From Corynebacterium variabile (GTDB taxonomy: Bacteria > Actinomycetota > Actinomycetes > Mycobacteriales > Mycobacteriaceae), in assembly GCF_006539825.1 (NCBI RefSeq), contig NZ_BJNT01000005.1, positions 62,001 through 126,000 of the forward strand: a stretch of 64,000 nucleotides of DNA, in the 5' to 3' direction. Within the stretch, counting starts at the first letter, position 1; each line of letters starts with the position of its first letter. The notes beneath the pieces were generated by a model. That model was not told where the DNA came from, did not search any database, and was given only the letters and a program-made list of their open reading frames with translations. This document shows, piece after piece, positions 23,728-33,402 of this stretch. A program made the position numbers and the translations under genes.

Positions 23728-24744
23728 ATGTTCTTCAGAGGCCAACGGACACCACCCGACGACACCCCGGACACGATGTTCCCGCACCTGTCCCGGATCA
23801 CCGCCGACATGCTCCGTGACGAGGCCCTCCGTGAACTCCACCGGCTCGGATTCACCACGACCTGGCGTCCCGACGGGTACATCTCCGCCACCCGCGGTGA
23901 GGACACCGAACTCATCGGCCTCGACAACCTCTCCCTCCAGACCGCGCAGGCGGTCCAGGCCGGCGAGGACCTCACCCGCGAGGACATCGCCACCCAGGTC
24001 CACAACCTGCTGGACGCCATGTCCCACCGCATCGACCCCGCCGAACTCTCCGAGGCCGACTTCCTCCGGCAGCTCAAGGTGCGTCTCGTCGCCGGGGACA
24101 TGCTCACCCCGGTCGCCGAACGGGACTCCGAGCAGTTCTCGCTGTCCACCCGGCCCTGGACCGACGACCTCGTCGTCTCCCTGGTCATCGATACCCCGAC
24201 CACCGTCATGACACTGCCGGACAAGACTCTCGAAGCCCGCGGACTGACCTCGCAGGCCGACCTCGAGGACCTCTGGCACGCCGGCTACCGGAATCTCTGG
24301 CAGGAACTCACCGAGGCCGAGATCGACGTCAACGAGATCCACGGCGACGATCCCGGCGCAAACTTCTGGGTCATCGAATCCGGGTCGTTCTTCCTGGCGT
24401 CCGCCGTGCTCTTCCTCGACGAACTGCTGCCCGACTGGGCCCCCGACCTGGACACGGAGGCCGGGATCATGGTCGCCGCCCCGCACCGGCACCTGCTCCT
24501 GGTCCGGTCGGTCACCTCCGGTCAGGACCTGCTCGCCGGGATCAACACCGTCACCTCCGTGGCGGTCGCCCAGTTCACCGAAAACCCGGGGCCGGTCAGC
24601 CCCAAGCTGCACCTGATGCGGGAGGGCGCCGAGGTCCTGCCGTTCACGGACATCACCGACAACGATGACGGTCAACGCGTCATCCAGGTCTATCCGGACG
24701 CCTACCTCATGGACCGGATCAACGAAGGAAGAGACGAAGACTGA
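23728..24744 (+). CDS. conserved hypothetical protein
   Basis: A 338-residue soluble protein without signal peptide or membrane segments. Acidic, with motifs such as DDLVVSLVIDTPTTVMTLPD and GIMVAAPHRHLLLVRSV. The end of its frame is 4 bp before the next gene, so the two are likely co-transcribed. The pattern weakly recalls DUF1444/YtpQ-like proteins, but I am not sure of the family. It is part of the insertion between dnaJ and grpE. Confidence 0.7.
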   Translation: MFFRGQRTPPDDTPDTMFPHLSRITADMLRDEALRELHRLGFTTTWRPDGYISATRGEDTELIGLDNLSLQTAQAVQAGEDLTREDIATQVHNLLDAMSHRIDPAELSEADFLRQLKVRLVAGDMLTPVAERDSEQFSLSTRPWTDDLVVSLVIDTPTTVMTLPDKTLEARGLTSQADLEDLWHAGYRNLWQELTEAEIDVNEIHGDDPGANFWVIESGSFFLASAVLFLDELLPDWAPDLDTEAGIMVAAPHRHLLLVRSVTSGQDLLAGINTVTSVAVAQFTENPGPVSPKLHLMREGAEVLPFTDITDNDDGQRVIQVYPDAYLMDRINEGRDED

Positions 24745-24748
24745 CCCT

Positions 24749-27418
24749 ATGCCCCCCTCCCCTCACGCACGTTCCATCCACCGCCGGGTCTTCCTCGCGG
24801 GTGCCGGCCTGACCGGCACCGCCGCCGTCGGCGGACTCGCCGCCCTCCACTTCCTCTCCGACAGCTCCGACGACTCCGACGCGCCGGACACCCCTGCCGC
24901 CGTCGACCCCGGTGACCTGCAGCTGATCACCGGGGACGCCTCCCACCCTGGTCGCGTCACCGTCACCACCGCCGACGGTCGCGAACTGGTGCACTTCGAC
25001 GGGTACCGGTTCAGCGGCAACCTTGGCACCCGCGGCGCCACAGTGGACACCTCGTCGCCGGGCACCGTCCACGTGGACTTCGAGGTGCCTGGGGACGGCT
25101 ACACCGCTGCCGTGACCTGGCGGGCGGTCGGCGGCACCGTCACCGACGACTGGGAGTTCACCCTGCCCGGGGACGCCGACGAGGACGCTCTCTCCGGGGG
25201 GCGGATGATCCGGACGTTGATTGACGCCGACCCCACCGTGCAGGTACCTGCGACCAGATGGGCGAGGGACCCCAGAGGCGGTGTCCCGTATCTGGAGCGT
25301 GTGACCGAGCACATCTTCACCGACTGGGCGGTGGATGACGCGCGGATCTGCGGCGTCTTCACCGTCGCCGGGTGCCGGGACAGCATCCCCACGAGTATCC
25401 ACGTCCCGCCGACCCGCGGGGATGACGGGATCTGGCGCGCAACGGTGGTCTTCCGGACAGACCCCGCGGTCGCCGAGGCCCGGGAGCTCGTCCATGACGG
25501 CCGGCTTCTGCTCGCCGGCGGTGTACTCGGCCATCCGGAACTTCCTGAACCGTTGATTGACGTGCATCTCCCGGACACCTACAACGTCTTCGAGGAAAGC
25601 GGGACACGCACCGTCACGGTCGGTGTCGCGGGGGCACCCGGTGAGACCGCAGTAGATCTGCTCGTCCGCGACTACGACGGGGCCGAGGTGCACCACTCCT
25701 CCGTGACGGTGTCGGTCCCGGACAGCGTCCGGCACCAGGATGCGCAGGTGGAGATCACCCTGCCGGACGACCGGAACTGGTACTGCCTTGATGTCACCTC
25801 CGGGAGCTCGTTCGCCCGGACAACCGCAGCAGTCTGGCCCCGGTACGACTTCGGTCCGGCGGAGCAGTCGATTATCGGACTGGGAGGATTCTCGACACTT
25901 GACCAGGGCAGTCAGGAGCCGGGGCTGGAACCCGTCGCGGAGGAACGGGCACTGTGGGAGCGGCTCGGTGTCCGTCACCTACGGAATCCATGGCTCTCGG
26001 CCGAAGAATCCGAGGCAACGGGAATCCGCACAGGCCTGTTGCCGTCCGGGACCCCCGGGCAGTTCGACGACCCGGACGCACAGAGCTTCGATGACTGGAC
26101 AGAAGACGCCCTGACCAGGGGCGAAGACTCAGGCGTGGAGATCTACGAACTCCTCAATGAGTGGAATGCCAGAGGGTCCGGCGATGAGATCTCTGCTCTG
26201 GCCACCGAGTACTCCGACCGCTGGCTGGTCCCCTTCCACGCAGCCAAGGAGCGGACAGGCTCGGATGCCGCACTCCTCGCCGCGTCCATGGCAGGTTGGG
26301 ACTCCACCTTCCTCGACACCCTCCGCGACCGGGGCAGCTGGGAACTGCTCGACGGCATCGCCGAGCACGCCGGACGAGGCAACTACACCGCCGACTATGA
26401 CGGAGCCACCTGGAACTTTCTCGGTCAGACCCGCCAGGCCCGGGCATATCTGGACGAGCATCCCGGGCCCGACCAGCTCTGGCTCACCGAAGCCTACGCC
26501 TGCACGAGGCCGAATACGTGGTGGAACGACCCACCACGCGTAGCAGCGGACGCGGTCTTACTGTCACTTCTGCTGGCCAAGGCCTGCAACGTCAAGGGGG
26601 TGCACTGGTACCAGCTCACGGACGGCCTCTGGCACGACAAGTACGGGGTGGATCCGTCCGACCCCGAATACCACTACGGCCTGTTTCACGTGGACCGCTC
26701 ACCGAAGCCCTCAGCGGCTGCCTTCGCCCACGCCTCGGAGGTCCTCGACGGCGCGTCCTTCCTCGGGTGGCTCGAATCCGTCCATCCCGATCTTCACGGG
26801 CTCCGTTTCACGACAGGTGGTCGCGAGGTCAGGGTGCTGTGGAGTCGACAGAACGGGTACATCACCAACGCGACCCGCGTAGGAACTGACTTCCATCCCT
26901 TCCCCGAGCCCTGGGAAACCTCCGGGGAACCGACGCTCCGGGTGTCCGTGCCCGATGGAGCGACCTGCAGCGATGTTCTCGGCCGCCCGGTCGCAGTGAC
27001 GGACGGTGCCGTTGAGGTCGGTGGATCCCCGGTGACGGTCGTTGACGATGCTGGAGACGGCGACTGGCCCACTGTGGTCGACGGGGAGGCGTCCGTCGCC
27101 CTGACCGGGGTGTCCGTACGACGGGACGGGACCTCGCTGACCGTCGACGGTGACAATGCGACCGGCGGGACACTGACCCTGCGTATCACCGGACGCCAGG
27201 TCGGGGGTGAGGTGACCGAGACGGAACTCAAGGTCCCGGCGGGTGGGTTCTCGGAGTCCGTGGATCTCGGAGAGGCGATGCCGGAGGACAGCTCCGCCGT
27301 GGGCGTGAATCCCGGACAGCCCGCGCAGGTGCGGATCCTCGCGGAGCGGAGGGAGAAGCTGACCCCGGAGGCAGCGCAGCCCCAGGTGTGGCGGGCGGAG
27401 TACTACCGCTCGGTGTGA
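24749..27418 (+). CDS. Tat-exported glycoside hydrolase (clan A, GH39-like)
   Basis: An 889-residue protein with a twin-arginine signal (HRRVFLAGAGLTGTAAVGGL) and a Ser/Asp linker. The beta-rich N-terminal half (about 60-380) is followed by a (beta/alpha)8 barrel, about 400-690, with ELLNEWNA as the likely acid/base Glu motif and DQLWLTEAYA as the likely nucleophile strand. A C-terminal beta domain ends the protein. The combination is typical of large GH39/GH5-like enzymes acting on cell-wall or polysaccharide arabinosides or xylosides. The start was chosen to give an intact Tat signal. It is co-oriented with 23728-24744 and opposite to the dnaK genes. Confidence 0.75.
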   Translation: MPPSPHARSIHRRVFLAGAGLTGTAAVGGLAALHFLSDSSDDSDAPDTPAAVDPGDLQLITGDASHPGRVTVTTADGRELVHFDGYRFSGNLGTRGATVDTSSPGTVHVDFEVPGDGYTAAVTWRAVGGTVTDDWEFTLPGDADEDALSGGRMIRTLIDADPTVQVPATRWARDPRGGVPYLERVTEHIFTDWAVDDARICGVFTVAGCRDSIPTSIHVPPTRGDDGIWRATVVFRTDPAVAEARELVHDGRLLLAGGVLGHPELPEPLIDVHLPDTYNVFEESGTRTVTVGVAGAPGETAVDLLVRDYDGAEVHHSSVTVSVPDSVRHQDAQVEITLPDDRNWYCLDVTSGSSFARTTAAVWPRYDFGPAEQSIIGLGGFSTLDQGSQEPGLEPVAEERALWERLGVRHLRNPWLSAEESEATGIRTGLLPSGTPGQFDDPDAQSFDDWTEDALTRGEDSGVEIYELLNEWNARGSGDEISALATEYSDRWLVPFHAAKERTGSDAALLAASMAGWDSTFLDTLRDRGSWELLDGIAEHAGRGNYTADYDGATWNFLGQTRQARAYLDEHPGPDQLWLTEAYACTRPNTWWNDPPRVAADAVLLSLLLAKACNVKGVHWYQLTDGLWHDKYGVDPSDPEYHYGLFHVDRSPKPSAAAFAHASEVLDGASFLGWLESVHPDLHGLRFTTGGREVRVLWSRQNGYITNATRVGTDFHPFPEPWETSGEPTLRVSVPDGATCSDVLGRPVAVTDGAVEVGGSPVTVVDDAGDGDWPTVVDGEASVALTGVSVRRDGTSLTVDGDNATGGTLTLRITGRQVGGEVTETELKVPAGGFSESVDLGEAMPEDSSAVGVNPGQPAQVRILAERREKLTPEAAQPQVWRAEYYRSV

Positions 27419-27425
27419 GTGCCCC

Positions 27426-27486
27426 AAATTCCCACCACCTGGGGAACGCTCCGTTGGCCGGGGCGTACTTCAGATGGTGGGAATTT
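27426..27486. terminator. long two-tier hairpin between convergent genes
   Basis: Outer arms AAATTCCCACCACCTG (27426-27441) and CAGATGGTGGGAATTT (27471-27486), one mismatch. Inner arms ACGCTCCG and CGGGGCGT (27446-27453, 27459-27466), with a G-T pair, around a 5-nt loop. It stands between the glycosidase stop and the grpE stop and may act on both transcripts, though the T-runs are only three bases. Confidence 0.65.
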
Positions 27487-27521
27487 CGGTACTGAGGGCG
27501 GCTGGAGGACCGCCGAGGGGC

Positions 27522-28127
27522 CTACTGCGGGTCGGCGATGATGACCATCGCGGTACGCAGGGTGCGGTCCCCGAGGCGGAAGCCCTGGCGGAGCACCGTA
27601 CCGAGCACCTTCTCGTCACCCGTGGAGGTGTCCTGGACAGCCTCGTGGAGCGACGGGTCAAAGGTGTCGCCCTCGGCGCCGAAGGCCTCGATCTTCAGGC
27701 CGCTGAACAGGGAGTCCAGCTTGTCGGCCACGGACTTGAGCGGTCCGGTGAGGTCACCGTGCTGCTCGGCCAGGGCGAGGTCGTCGCGCAGCGGGATCAG
27801 CTGGGCGGCGACGTCGGCCTTCGCGGACTCGCGGATGCCGACCCGGTCGCGCTCGGTGCGCTTGCGGTAGTTGGCGTACTCCGCGGTGACCCGCTGGAGG
27901 TCGGCGGTCCGCTCGGCGAGCTGCTGCTCGGCGTCGGAGAGCTCTCCGGAGCCGTCGATGTCGGCGTCGGCGGTGTCAATGACGACATCTTCGTCACCGG
28001 CGAGGGTCTCGGCGGCGTCGGCGCCCATGGCGTCCTCCTCAGGAGTGGTCTCGGGCATGGCGGCCTCGGTGAACTCCTCGTCGGTCTCCGACGGGGAGCC
28101 GGGGTCGGCGGGGTTGGGTTCGGTCAC
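27522..28127 (-). CDS. grpE: nucleotide exchange factor GrpE
   Basis: A 201-residue protein. The acidic N-terminal tail is followed by a long helix ([20 protein letters not shown]) and a beta domain ending [17 protein letters not shown]. It releases ADP from DnaK. The GTG start overlaps the dnaK stop (GTGA). Confidence 0.95.
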   Translation of the reverse strand: MTEPNPADPGSPSETDEEFTEAAMPETTPEEDAMGADAAETLAGDEDVVIDTADADIDGSGELSDAEQQLAERTADLQRVTAEYANYRKRTERDRVGIRESAKADVAAQLIPLRDDLALAEQHGDLTGPLKSVADKLDSLFSGLKIEAFGAEGDTFDPSLHEAVQDTSTGDEKVLGTVLRQGFRLGDRTLRTAMVIIADPQ

Positions 28128-29971
28128 TTCTTCTCATCCTCGGCATCGTCGACAACTTCGGCGTCCACGACGTCGTCGTCAGCGGAGTCACCCTGGGCAC
28201 CCTCAGCGCCCTCGGCGTTGGCGGCCTCGGCCTCGTAGATGGCCTTGCCCATCTCCTGGCTCTCGGCGGACAGCTTCTCGACGGCGTCCTTGACGGCCTC
28301 GATGTCGTCGCCCTTGAGGGCCTCGTCGACGGCGTCGGCGGCCTCGGTGACCTTGGTCTTCGTATCCTCGGAGACCTTGTCCTCGTTGTCGGCGAGGAAC
28401 TTGCGGGTCTGGTAGGACATCGACTCGGCGGAGTTGCGGACCTCCTGCTCCTCGCGGCGCTTCTTGTCCTCCTCGGCGTGGGCCTCGGCATCCTTCACCA
28501 TCTGGTCGATCTCGTCCTGGGACAGGCCGGAACCGTCCTGGATGGTGATGGTGGACTCCTTGCCGGTGCCCTTGTCCTTGGCGGTCACGTGCACGATGCC
28601 GTTGGCGTCGATATCGAAGGTGACCTCGATCTGCGGGACGCCACGCGGGGCCGGGGCGATGCCCCCGAGCTCGAACGAGCCGAGCAGCTTGTTCTGCTGG
28701 GCCATCTCGCGCTCACCCTGGAAGACCTGGATCTGCACGGAGGGCTGGGAATCCTCGGCGGTGGTGAAGGTCTCGGACCGCTTGGTCGGGATGGTGGTGT
28801 TGCGCTCGATGAGCTTGGTCATCACGCCGCCCTTGGTCTCGATACCGAGGGACAGCGGGGTGACGTCGAGGAGCAGCACGTCCTTGACCTCACCGCGCAG
28901 GACGCCTGCCTGCAGGGCAGCGCCCACGGCGACAACCTCGTCCGGGTTGACGCCCTTGTTCGGCTCCTTGCCACCGGTCAGTTCCTTGACCAGTTCGGAG
29001 ACGGCGGGCATACGGGTGGAACCACCGACGAGAACGACGTGGTCGATCTCGGAAACGGAGACGTCGGCGTCCTTCAGCACGGCGGCGAAGGGCTTCTTCG
29101 TCCGGTCGAGGAGGTCCTGGGTGATGCGCTGGAACTCGGTGCGGGACAGGGTCTCGTCGAGGAAGAGCGGGTTCTTCTCCTGGTCGACGGTGATGTACGG
29201 CAGGTTGATGCTGGCCTGCTGGGAGGAGGACAGTTCGATCTTGGCCTTCTCCGCGGCCTCACGCAGACGCTGCAGGGCCATCTTGTCCTTGGACAGGTCC
29301 ACGCCGTTGGCGGACTTGAACTTGTCGACGAGCCAGTCGACGATGCGCTGGTCCCAGTCGTCGCCGCCGAGAGCGTTGTCACCGGAGGTGGCACGCACCT
29401 CGACCACGCCGTCGCCGATCTCCAGCAGGGAGACGTCGAAGGTACCGCCACCGAGGTCGAAGACCAGGATGGTCTGCTCCTTGTCGCCCTTCTCCAGGCC
29501 GTAGGCCAGGGCGGCGGCGGTCGGCTCGTTGACGATGCGCAGGACGTTCATGCCGGCGATCTGGCCGGCATCCTTGGTGGCCTGACGCTGTGCGTCGTTG
29601 AAGTAGGCGGGGACGGTGATGACGGCGTCGGTGACGTCCTCACCGAGGTAGGCCTCGGCGTCCCTCTTGAGCTTCATGAGGATGCGGGCGGAGATCTCCT
29701 GGGCGGTGTACTTCTTGTCGTCGATGGACTCGGTGGTCCATGCGTCATCACCGATGTGCCGCTTGACGGAGCGGATGGTGCGGTCGACGTTGGTGACCGC
29801 CTGGTTCTTCGCGGGCTGGCCGACGAGCACTTCACCGTTCTTGGCGAAGGCCACGACGGACGGGGTGGTGCGGGCACCCTCGGAGTTGGCGATGACGGTG
29901 GCCTCGCCACCCTCCAGAACAGAGACCACCGAGTTGGTGGTTCCGAGGTCAATTCCCACTGCGCGTCCCAT
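28124..29971 (-). CDS. dnaK: chaperone DnaK
   Basis: A 615-residue Hsp70. The ATPase domain has [47 protein letters not shown] and [13 protein letters not shown]. The substrate domain and acidic C-terminal lid follow. AGGAGG precedes the ATG; further upstream in-frame codons are leader. Two HAIR-type operators lie 46-120 bp upstream, so HspR control is expected. Confidence 0.98.
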   Translation of the reverse strand: MGRAVGIDLGTTNSVVSVLEGGEATVIANSEGARTTPSVVAFAKNGEVLVGQPAKNQAVTNVDRTIRSVKRHIGDDAWTTESIDDKKYTAQEISARILMKLKRDAEAYLGEDVTDAVITVPAYFNDAQRQATKDAGQIAGMNVLRIVNEPTAAALAYGLEKGDKEQTILVFDLGGGTFDVSLLEIGDGVVEVRATSGDNALGGDDWDQRIVDWLVDKFKSANGVDLSKDKMALQRLREAAEKAKIELSSSQQASINLPYITVDQEKNPLFLDETLSRTEFQRITQDLLDRTKKPFAAVLKDADVSVSEIDHVVLVGGSTRMPAVSELVKELTGGKEPNKGVNPDEVVAVGAALQAGVLRGEVKDVLLLDVTPLSLGIETKGGVMTKLIERNTTIPTKRSETFTTAEDSQPSVQIQVFQGEREMAQQNKLLGSFELGGIAPAPRGVPQIEVTFDIDANGIVHVTAKDKGTGKESTITIQDGSGLSQDEIDQMVKDAEAHAEEDKKRREEQEVRNSAESMSYQTRKFLADNEDKVSEDTKTKVTEAADAVDEALKGDDIEAVKDAVEKLSAESQEMGKAIYEAEAANAEGAEGAQGDSADDDVVDAEVVDDAEDEKK

Positions 29972-30016
29972 AATGACGTCCTCCTGTGTGTTGGTGCTGA
30001 TGATGTTGCACTGTTT

Positions 30017-30037
30017 GTTAAGCGAGCCGGACTCAAG
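30017..30037. promoter_or_regulatory. HAIR operator 2 before dnaK
   Basis: GTTAAGC-N7-ACTCAAG. The right arm matches the HAIR consensus exactly and the left arm is degenerate. Confidence 0.65.
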
Positions 30038-30068
30038 TCTGCACCCGGTTCTCCGGACTGTCAAACCT

Positions 30069-30091
30069 AGTTGAGCATATCCGGCTCAACT
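30069..30091. promoter_or_regulatory. HAIR operator 1 before dnaK
   Basis: AGTTGAGC, 7-bp spacer ATATCCG, GCTCAACT: perfect 8-bp arms with the HAIR spacing. It lies between divergent dnaK and the esterase gene. Confidence 0.75.
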
Positions 30092-30174
30092 TGATGACAC
30101 ACGGTACAACGGCGAAGCCCGCGAACTTGTTCCCGGTGCGCTCAACTTTTTTTCGGGCACTACGATCAGACCCC

Positions 30175-31098
30175 ATGAGCCTGCAGATGAAGCTTGTCGC
30201 CGCCTATCTCCGGCGCACGCGACACCCCCTCCTGGCCTCCCCGGAGAAACTCCGCCGGGCACTGGAGCAGCCCCGGACCTCCGCCCCGGTCCCCCACGAG
30301 CTCTACCAGGTCAACCACGTGGTCAGTGACGAGGTCACCACCCCGGCCGGCACCTTCGCCGTGCACAGCCTCGTCCCCGCCACCGACGCCCCGCGTGACA
30401 CCCCGCTCGACATCTGCGTCTACCTCCACGGCGGCGCGTACGTCTCCGGCCTCGACGTCCGGCACTGGTCACTGATCAGTGACCTCGCCGCCACCGGGAC
30501 CCGGGTCATCGTCCTTGACTACGGCCTCGCCCCCGAGCATGACGCCGAGGACGCACTTTCCCTGCTGGACACCGTCATCGGGGACGCCGCGGCGGAGGCG
30601 GAGCGGTCCGGACACCGGCTGCGGCTCGCCGGGGATTCCGCCGGCGGCGGTCTCGCACTCGGGTGGATGCTCACCACCGGACACCGGGACGCCGCGTCTG
30701 CGGTCAACCGCGTCGGACTGATCTCCCCCTGGCTCGATGTCACCTGCTCCACCCCCGGTCTCGACGCCCTCGTCGCCGACGACCCCTGGCTGCATCCGGC
30801 AGGACTGCGGGTCGCAGGTGAGGCCTGGGCCGGCGGGCGGAGCCTGCAGGATCCTCTGGTCAGTCCGCTGGCCGCGACGGACAGCGTACTGGCGTCCCTC
30901 CCTCAGGTGAGGGTGTGGACGGGGACGCGCGACATCCTCCATGCGGACGCCCTCGCGCTCGACGGTCGCCTGACCGGATGCAAGATCCGGACAACCCCTG
31001 GTGCGGTGCACGTCCACCCGCTGACACCGACCCCTGAGGGGAGGGCCGCGCGGCAGGAAGTCATCGCGTGGCTTAGCGGGGGCACCGACTCTGACTAG
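30175..31098 (+). CDS. alpha/beta hydrolase (HSL-like esterase)
   Basis: A 307-residue esterase of the hormone-sensitive-lipase group. Oxyanion motif YLHGGAYVSGL, nucleophile LAGDSAGGGLALG, Asp in GTRDILHADAL and His in GAVHVHPL. A TACGAT box 9 bases before the ATG suggests a leaderless mRNA. Divergent from dnaK. Substrate unknown. Confidence 0.85.
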   Translation: MSLQMKLVAAYLRRTRHPLLASPEKLRRALEQPRTSAPVPHELYQVNHVVSDEVTTPAGTFAVHSLVPATDAPRDTPLDICVYLHGGAYVSGLDVRHWSLISDLAATGTRVIVLDYGLAPEHDAEDALSLLDTVIGDAAAEAERSGHRLRLAGDSAGGGLALGWMLTTGHRDAASAVNRVGLISPWLDVTCSTPGLDALVADDPWLHPAGLRVAGEAWAGGRSLQDPLVSPLAATDSVLASLPQVRVWTGTRDILHADALALDGRLTGCKIRTTPGAVHVHPLTPTPEGRAARQEVIAWLSGGTDSD

Positions 31099-31169
31099 TA
31101 TGGAACAGTCAATGCACCCCTGAACCCGACACAGAGACCGACGCAGGCCCGACGGAACGAAGAGATCAG

Positions 31170-32054
31170 ATGAACGAACCCTCAGACCCTCAGCGCCCCA
31201 CCGGTGATGACCGGCCCCGGGAGACCGCGGCGTTCGAGGACACCGAGTTCTCTTTCGGCGATGCGGCAACCCGCTCCGGCTTCACCGCCGATATCGTGGA
31301 GAACGAGGACGACGCCGGAAACACCACGGACGGCTCCGTCGTCGACGCCGATGTCGTGGGCGAGGAGGCGCTCGGTCACACATCCGACCCGGAGATGACC
31401 GGCATCATCCCGGCGATCCGCGACGACAGTCCACGGCCCGCGGATCTGGCGGCACCGGCGGCGGCCGTGGAGTCACCTGCTGAGGCACCCGCCGTGACCG
31501 CTGCCGGTGGGGACGACACCGAGGAGGACGACCGCAGTGGCTTCCGCCGGATTCCCCCGTGGGCCTGGATCCTCATCGTCGGCGCGATCCTCGCGGTCGT
31601 GGTCGGCCTGATCACCGCGGCTCTCATGCGCGGCAACGAATCCTCCGGCCCCACGCCCCTGACCAGCGTGCAACCCAACTACCAGCACCCTGAGGCCTGG
31701 AACGGCGAAGAGTCCACCCCGTCCGGGGATATGCCGTCGGCGGGCCAGAACTACGGGTACGACCCCTACAGCGACGGTACCGGTGGCCAGTCCTGGGACA
31801 GCGGAATCACCGACGACGGGAGCGGGACCGGGGACGACGGGAACGCCACCCCGACCGACACCACAGACGACAGCACCGGGAACACCGTTGTCCCCGATCC
31901 GGGGACCGGCGGTACCGGCGAGGCCCCGGGTGAGTCCGGCACCCCGGGCACCGGCACCCCGGGCACCGACACCCCCGGCGGTGACACAGGCGACACAGGC
32001 GACACCGGTGACGCAGGTGACACGGGTGACACCGCCGGAGAGACCACCGAATAG
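31170..32054 (+). CDS. single-pass membrane protein with low-complexity tail
   Basis: 294 residues. Acidic cytoplasmic part (1-125), one membrane helix (PPWAWILIVGAILAVVVGLI, about 130-152), then an outside region that ends in Gly/Thr/Asp repeats such as TGDTGDTGDAGDTGDT. No domain recognised. The topology suggests an envelope or cell-division related protein, but this is only a guess. The repeats could vary in number between strains. Confidence 0.7.
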   Translation: MNEPSDPQRPTGDDRPRETAAFEDTEFSFGDAATRSGFTADIVENEDDAGNTTDGSVVDADVVGEEALGHTSDPEMTGIIPAIRDDSPRPADLAAPAAAVESPAEAPAVTAAGGDDTEEDDRSGFRRIPPWAWILIVGAILAVVVGLITAALMRGNESSGPTPLTSVQPNYQHPEAWNGEESTPSGDMPSAGQNYGYDPYSDGTGGQSWDSGITDDGSGTGDDGNATPTDTTDDSTGNTVVPDPGTGGTGEAPGESGTPGTGTPGTDTPGGDTGDTGDTGDAGDTGDTAGETTE

Positions 32055-32100
32055 CGGGGTATCGCGGACGCAGTAGTCCCACGCTGGCATGATGGGAGGA

Positions 32101-33348
32101 ATGAGCACCACACCGAAGCACCCCGTGGAGCTTCGTCCCCTGGACCAGTCGACGAAGCTCCAGAATGTCCTCTACGAGATCCGCGGCCCGGTGAACGCCG
32201 AGGCCGAGCGTATGGAGGCCGACGGCCACCGGATCCTCAAGCTCAACACCGGCAACCCTGCCGCCTTCGGCTTCGATGCCCCGGACACCATCGTCCAGGA
32301 CATGATCACCGGCCTGCCCTACGCCGCCGGGTACTCCCAGTCCAAAGGCATTCCCTCTGCCCGCCGCGCCGTGGTCACCCGCTACGAGCTCATCCCCGAC
32401 TTCCCCGCGTTCACCACGAATGACGTCTACCTCGGCAACGGTGTCTCCGAGCTCATCTCGATGACCACCCAGGCCCTGCTCAACGACGGTGACGAGGTCC
32501 TCATCCCCTCACCCGACTACCCGTTGTGGACGGCGGCGACCACTCTTGCCGGCGGTAAGGCCGTCCACTACCTCTGCGACGAGGAGAACGACTGGGCCCC
32601 GTCCATCGAGGACATCGAGTCCAAGGTCACCCCGCGGACCAAGGCGATCGTCGTGATCAACCCGAACAACCCGACGGGCGCGGTGTACAGCCGCGAGGTG
32701 CTCGAGCGGATCGTCGCCGTCGCCCGGGAGCATTCACTGCTGGTGCTCTCCGACGAGATCTACGACAAGATCCTCTACGATGACGCCGTCCACATCAACA
32801 CGGCGTCCCTCTGCCCTGACCTGCTGTGCATCACCTTCAACGGTCTGTCGAAGGCCTACCGTGCCGCCGGTTTCCGTTCCGGCTGGATGGTCCTGACCGG
32901 GCCGAAGGAACATGCACGGGGTTTCATCGAGGGCATCGAACTGCTGTGCTCGACCCGCCTGTGCGCCAATGTGCCCGCCCAGTACGGAATCCAGGTGGCA
33001 CTGGGTGGACGCCAGTCCATCGACGATCTGGTGCTCCCCGGTGGTCGGCTGCTCGAGCAGCGCAACGTTGCCTATGAGAAGCTCAACGAGATTCCCGGCG
33101 TGAGCTGCGTGAAGCCGATGGGTGCGCTCTACGCGTTCCCGAAGCTGGACCCGAACGTCCACGAGATCCACGACGACGAGCAGTTCATGTTCGACCTGCT
33201 CCGTGCCGAGAAGATCCACCTGGTCCAGGGCACCGGCATGAACTGGCCGACCCCGGACCACTTCCGCGTCGTCACCCTGCCGTGGGCCCGGGACCTGGCG
33301 GAGGCGATCGAGCGGCTCGGCAACTTCCTCGCCAGCTACAAGCAGTAG
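32101..33348 (+). CDS. alaT: alanine-type aminotransferase AlaT
   Basis: A 415-residue PLP-dependent class I aminotransferase that makes alanine from pyruvate and glutamate, with related amino-acid roles. VLYEIRGPVNAEAERMEADG, then LKLNTGNPAAFGF, VVINPNNPTGAVYS, and NGLSKAYRAAGFRSGW with the PLP Lys. It is very close to C. glutamicum AlaT. The start is placed at MSTTPKHP; another in-frame ATG four codons upstream is also possible, since GGAGGA lies directly before the chosen ATG. Confidence 0.93.
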   Translation: MSTTPKHPVELRPLDQSTKLQNVLYEIRGPVNAEAERMEADGHRILKLNTGNPAAFGFDAPDTIVQDMITGLPYAAGYSQSKGIPSARRAVVTRYELIPDFPAFTTNDVYLGNGVSELISMTTQALLNDGDEVLIPSPDYPLWTAATTLAGGKAVHYLCDEENDWAPSIEDIESKVTPRTKAIVVINPNNPTGAVYSREVLERIVAVAREHSLLVLSDEIYDKILYDDAVHINTASLCPDLLCITFNGLSKAYRAAGFRSGWMVLTGPKEHARGFIEGIELLCSTRLCANVPAQYGIQVALGGRQSIDDLVLPGGRLLEQRNVAYEKLNEIPGVSCVKPMGALYAFPKLDPNVHEIHDDEQFMFDLLRAEKIHLVQGTGMNWPTPDHFRVVTLPWARDLAEAIERLGNFLASYKQ

Positions 33349-33402
33349 GGGGGAGGTGACGGTGATCAGGCTGCGAGGACGAGTCCCTTCCGGGGCCCGG
33401 AG

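Noticed and set aside
28478..30070. 530-codon plus-strand frame over dnaK
   Set aside because: Shadow of dnaK; glycine/valine-rich without any motif.
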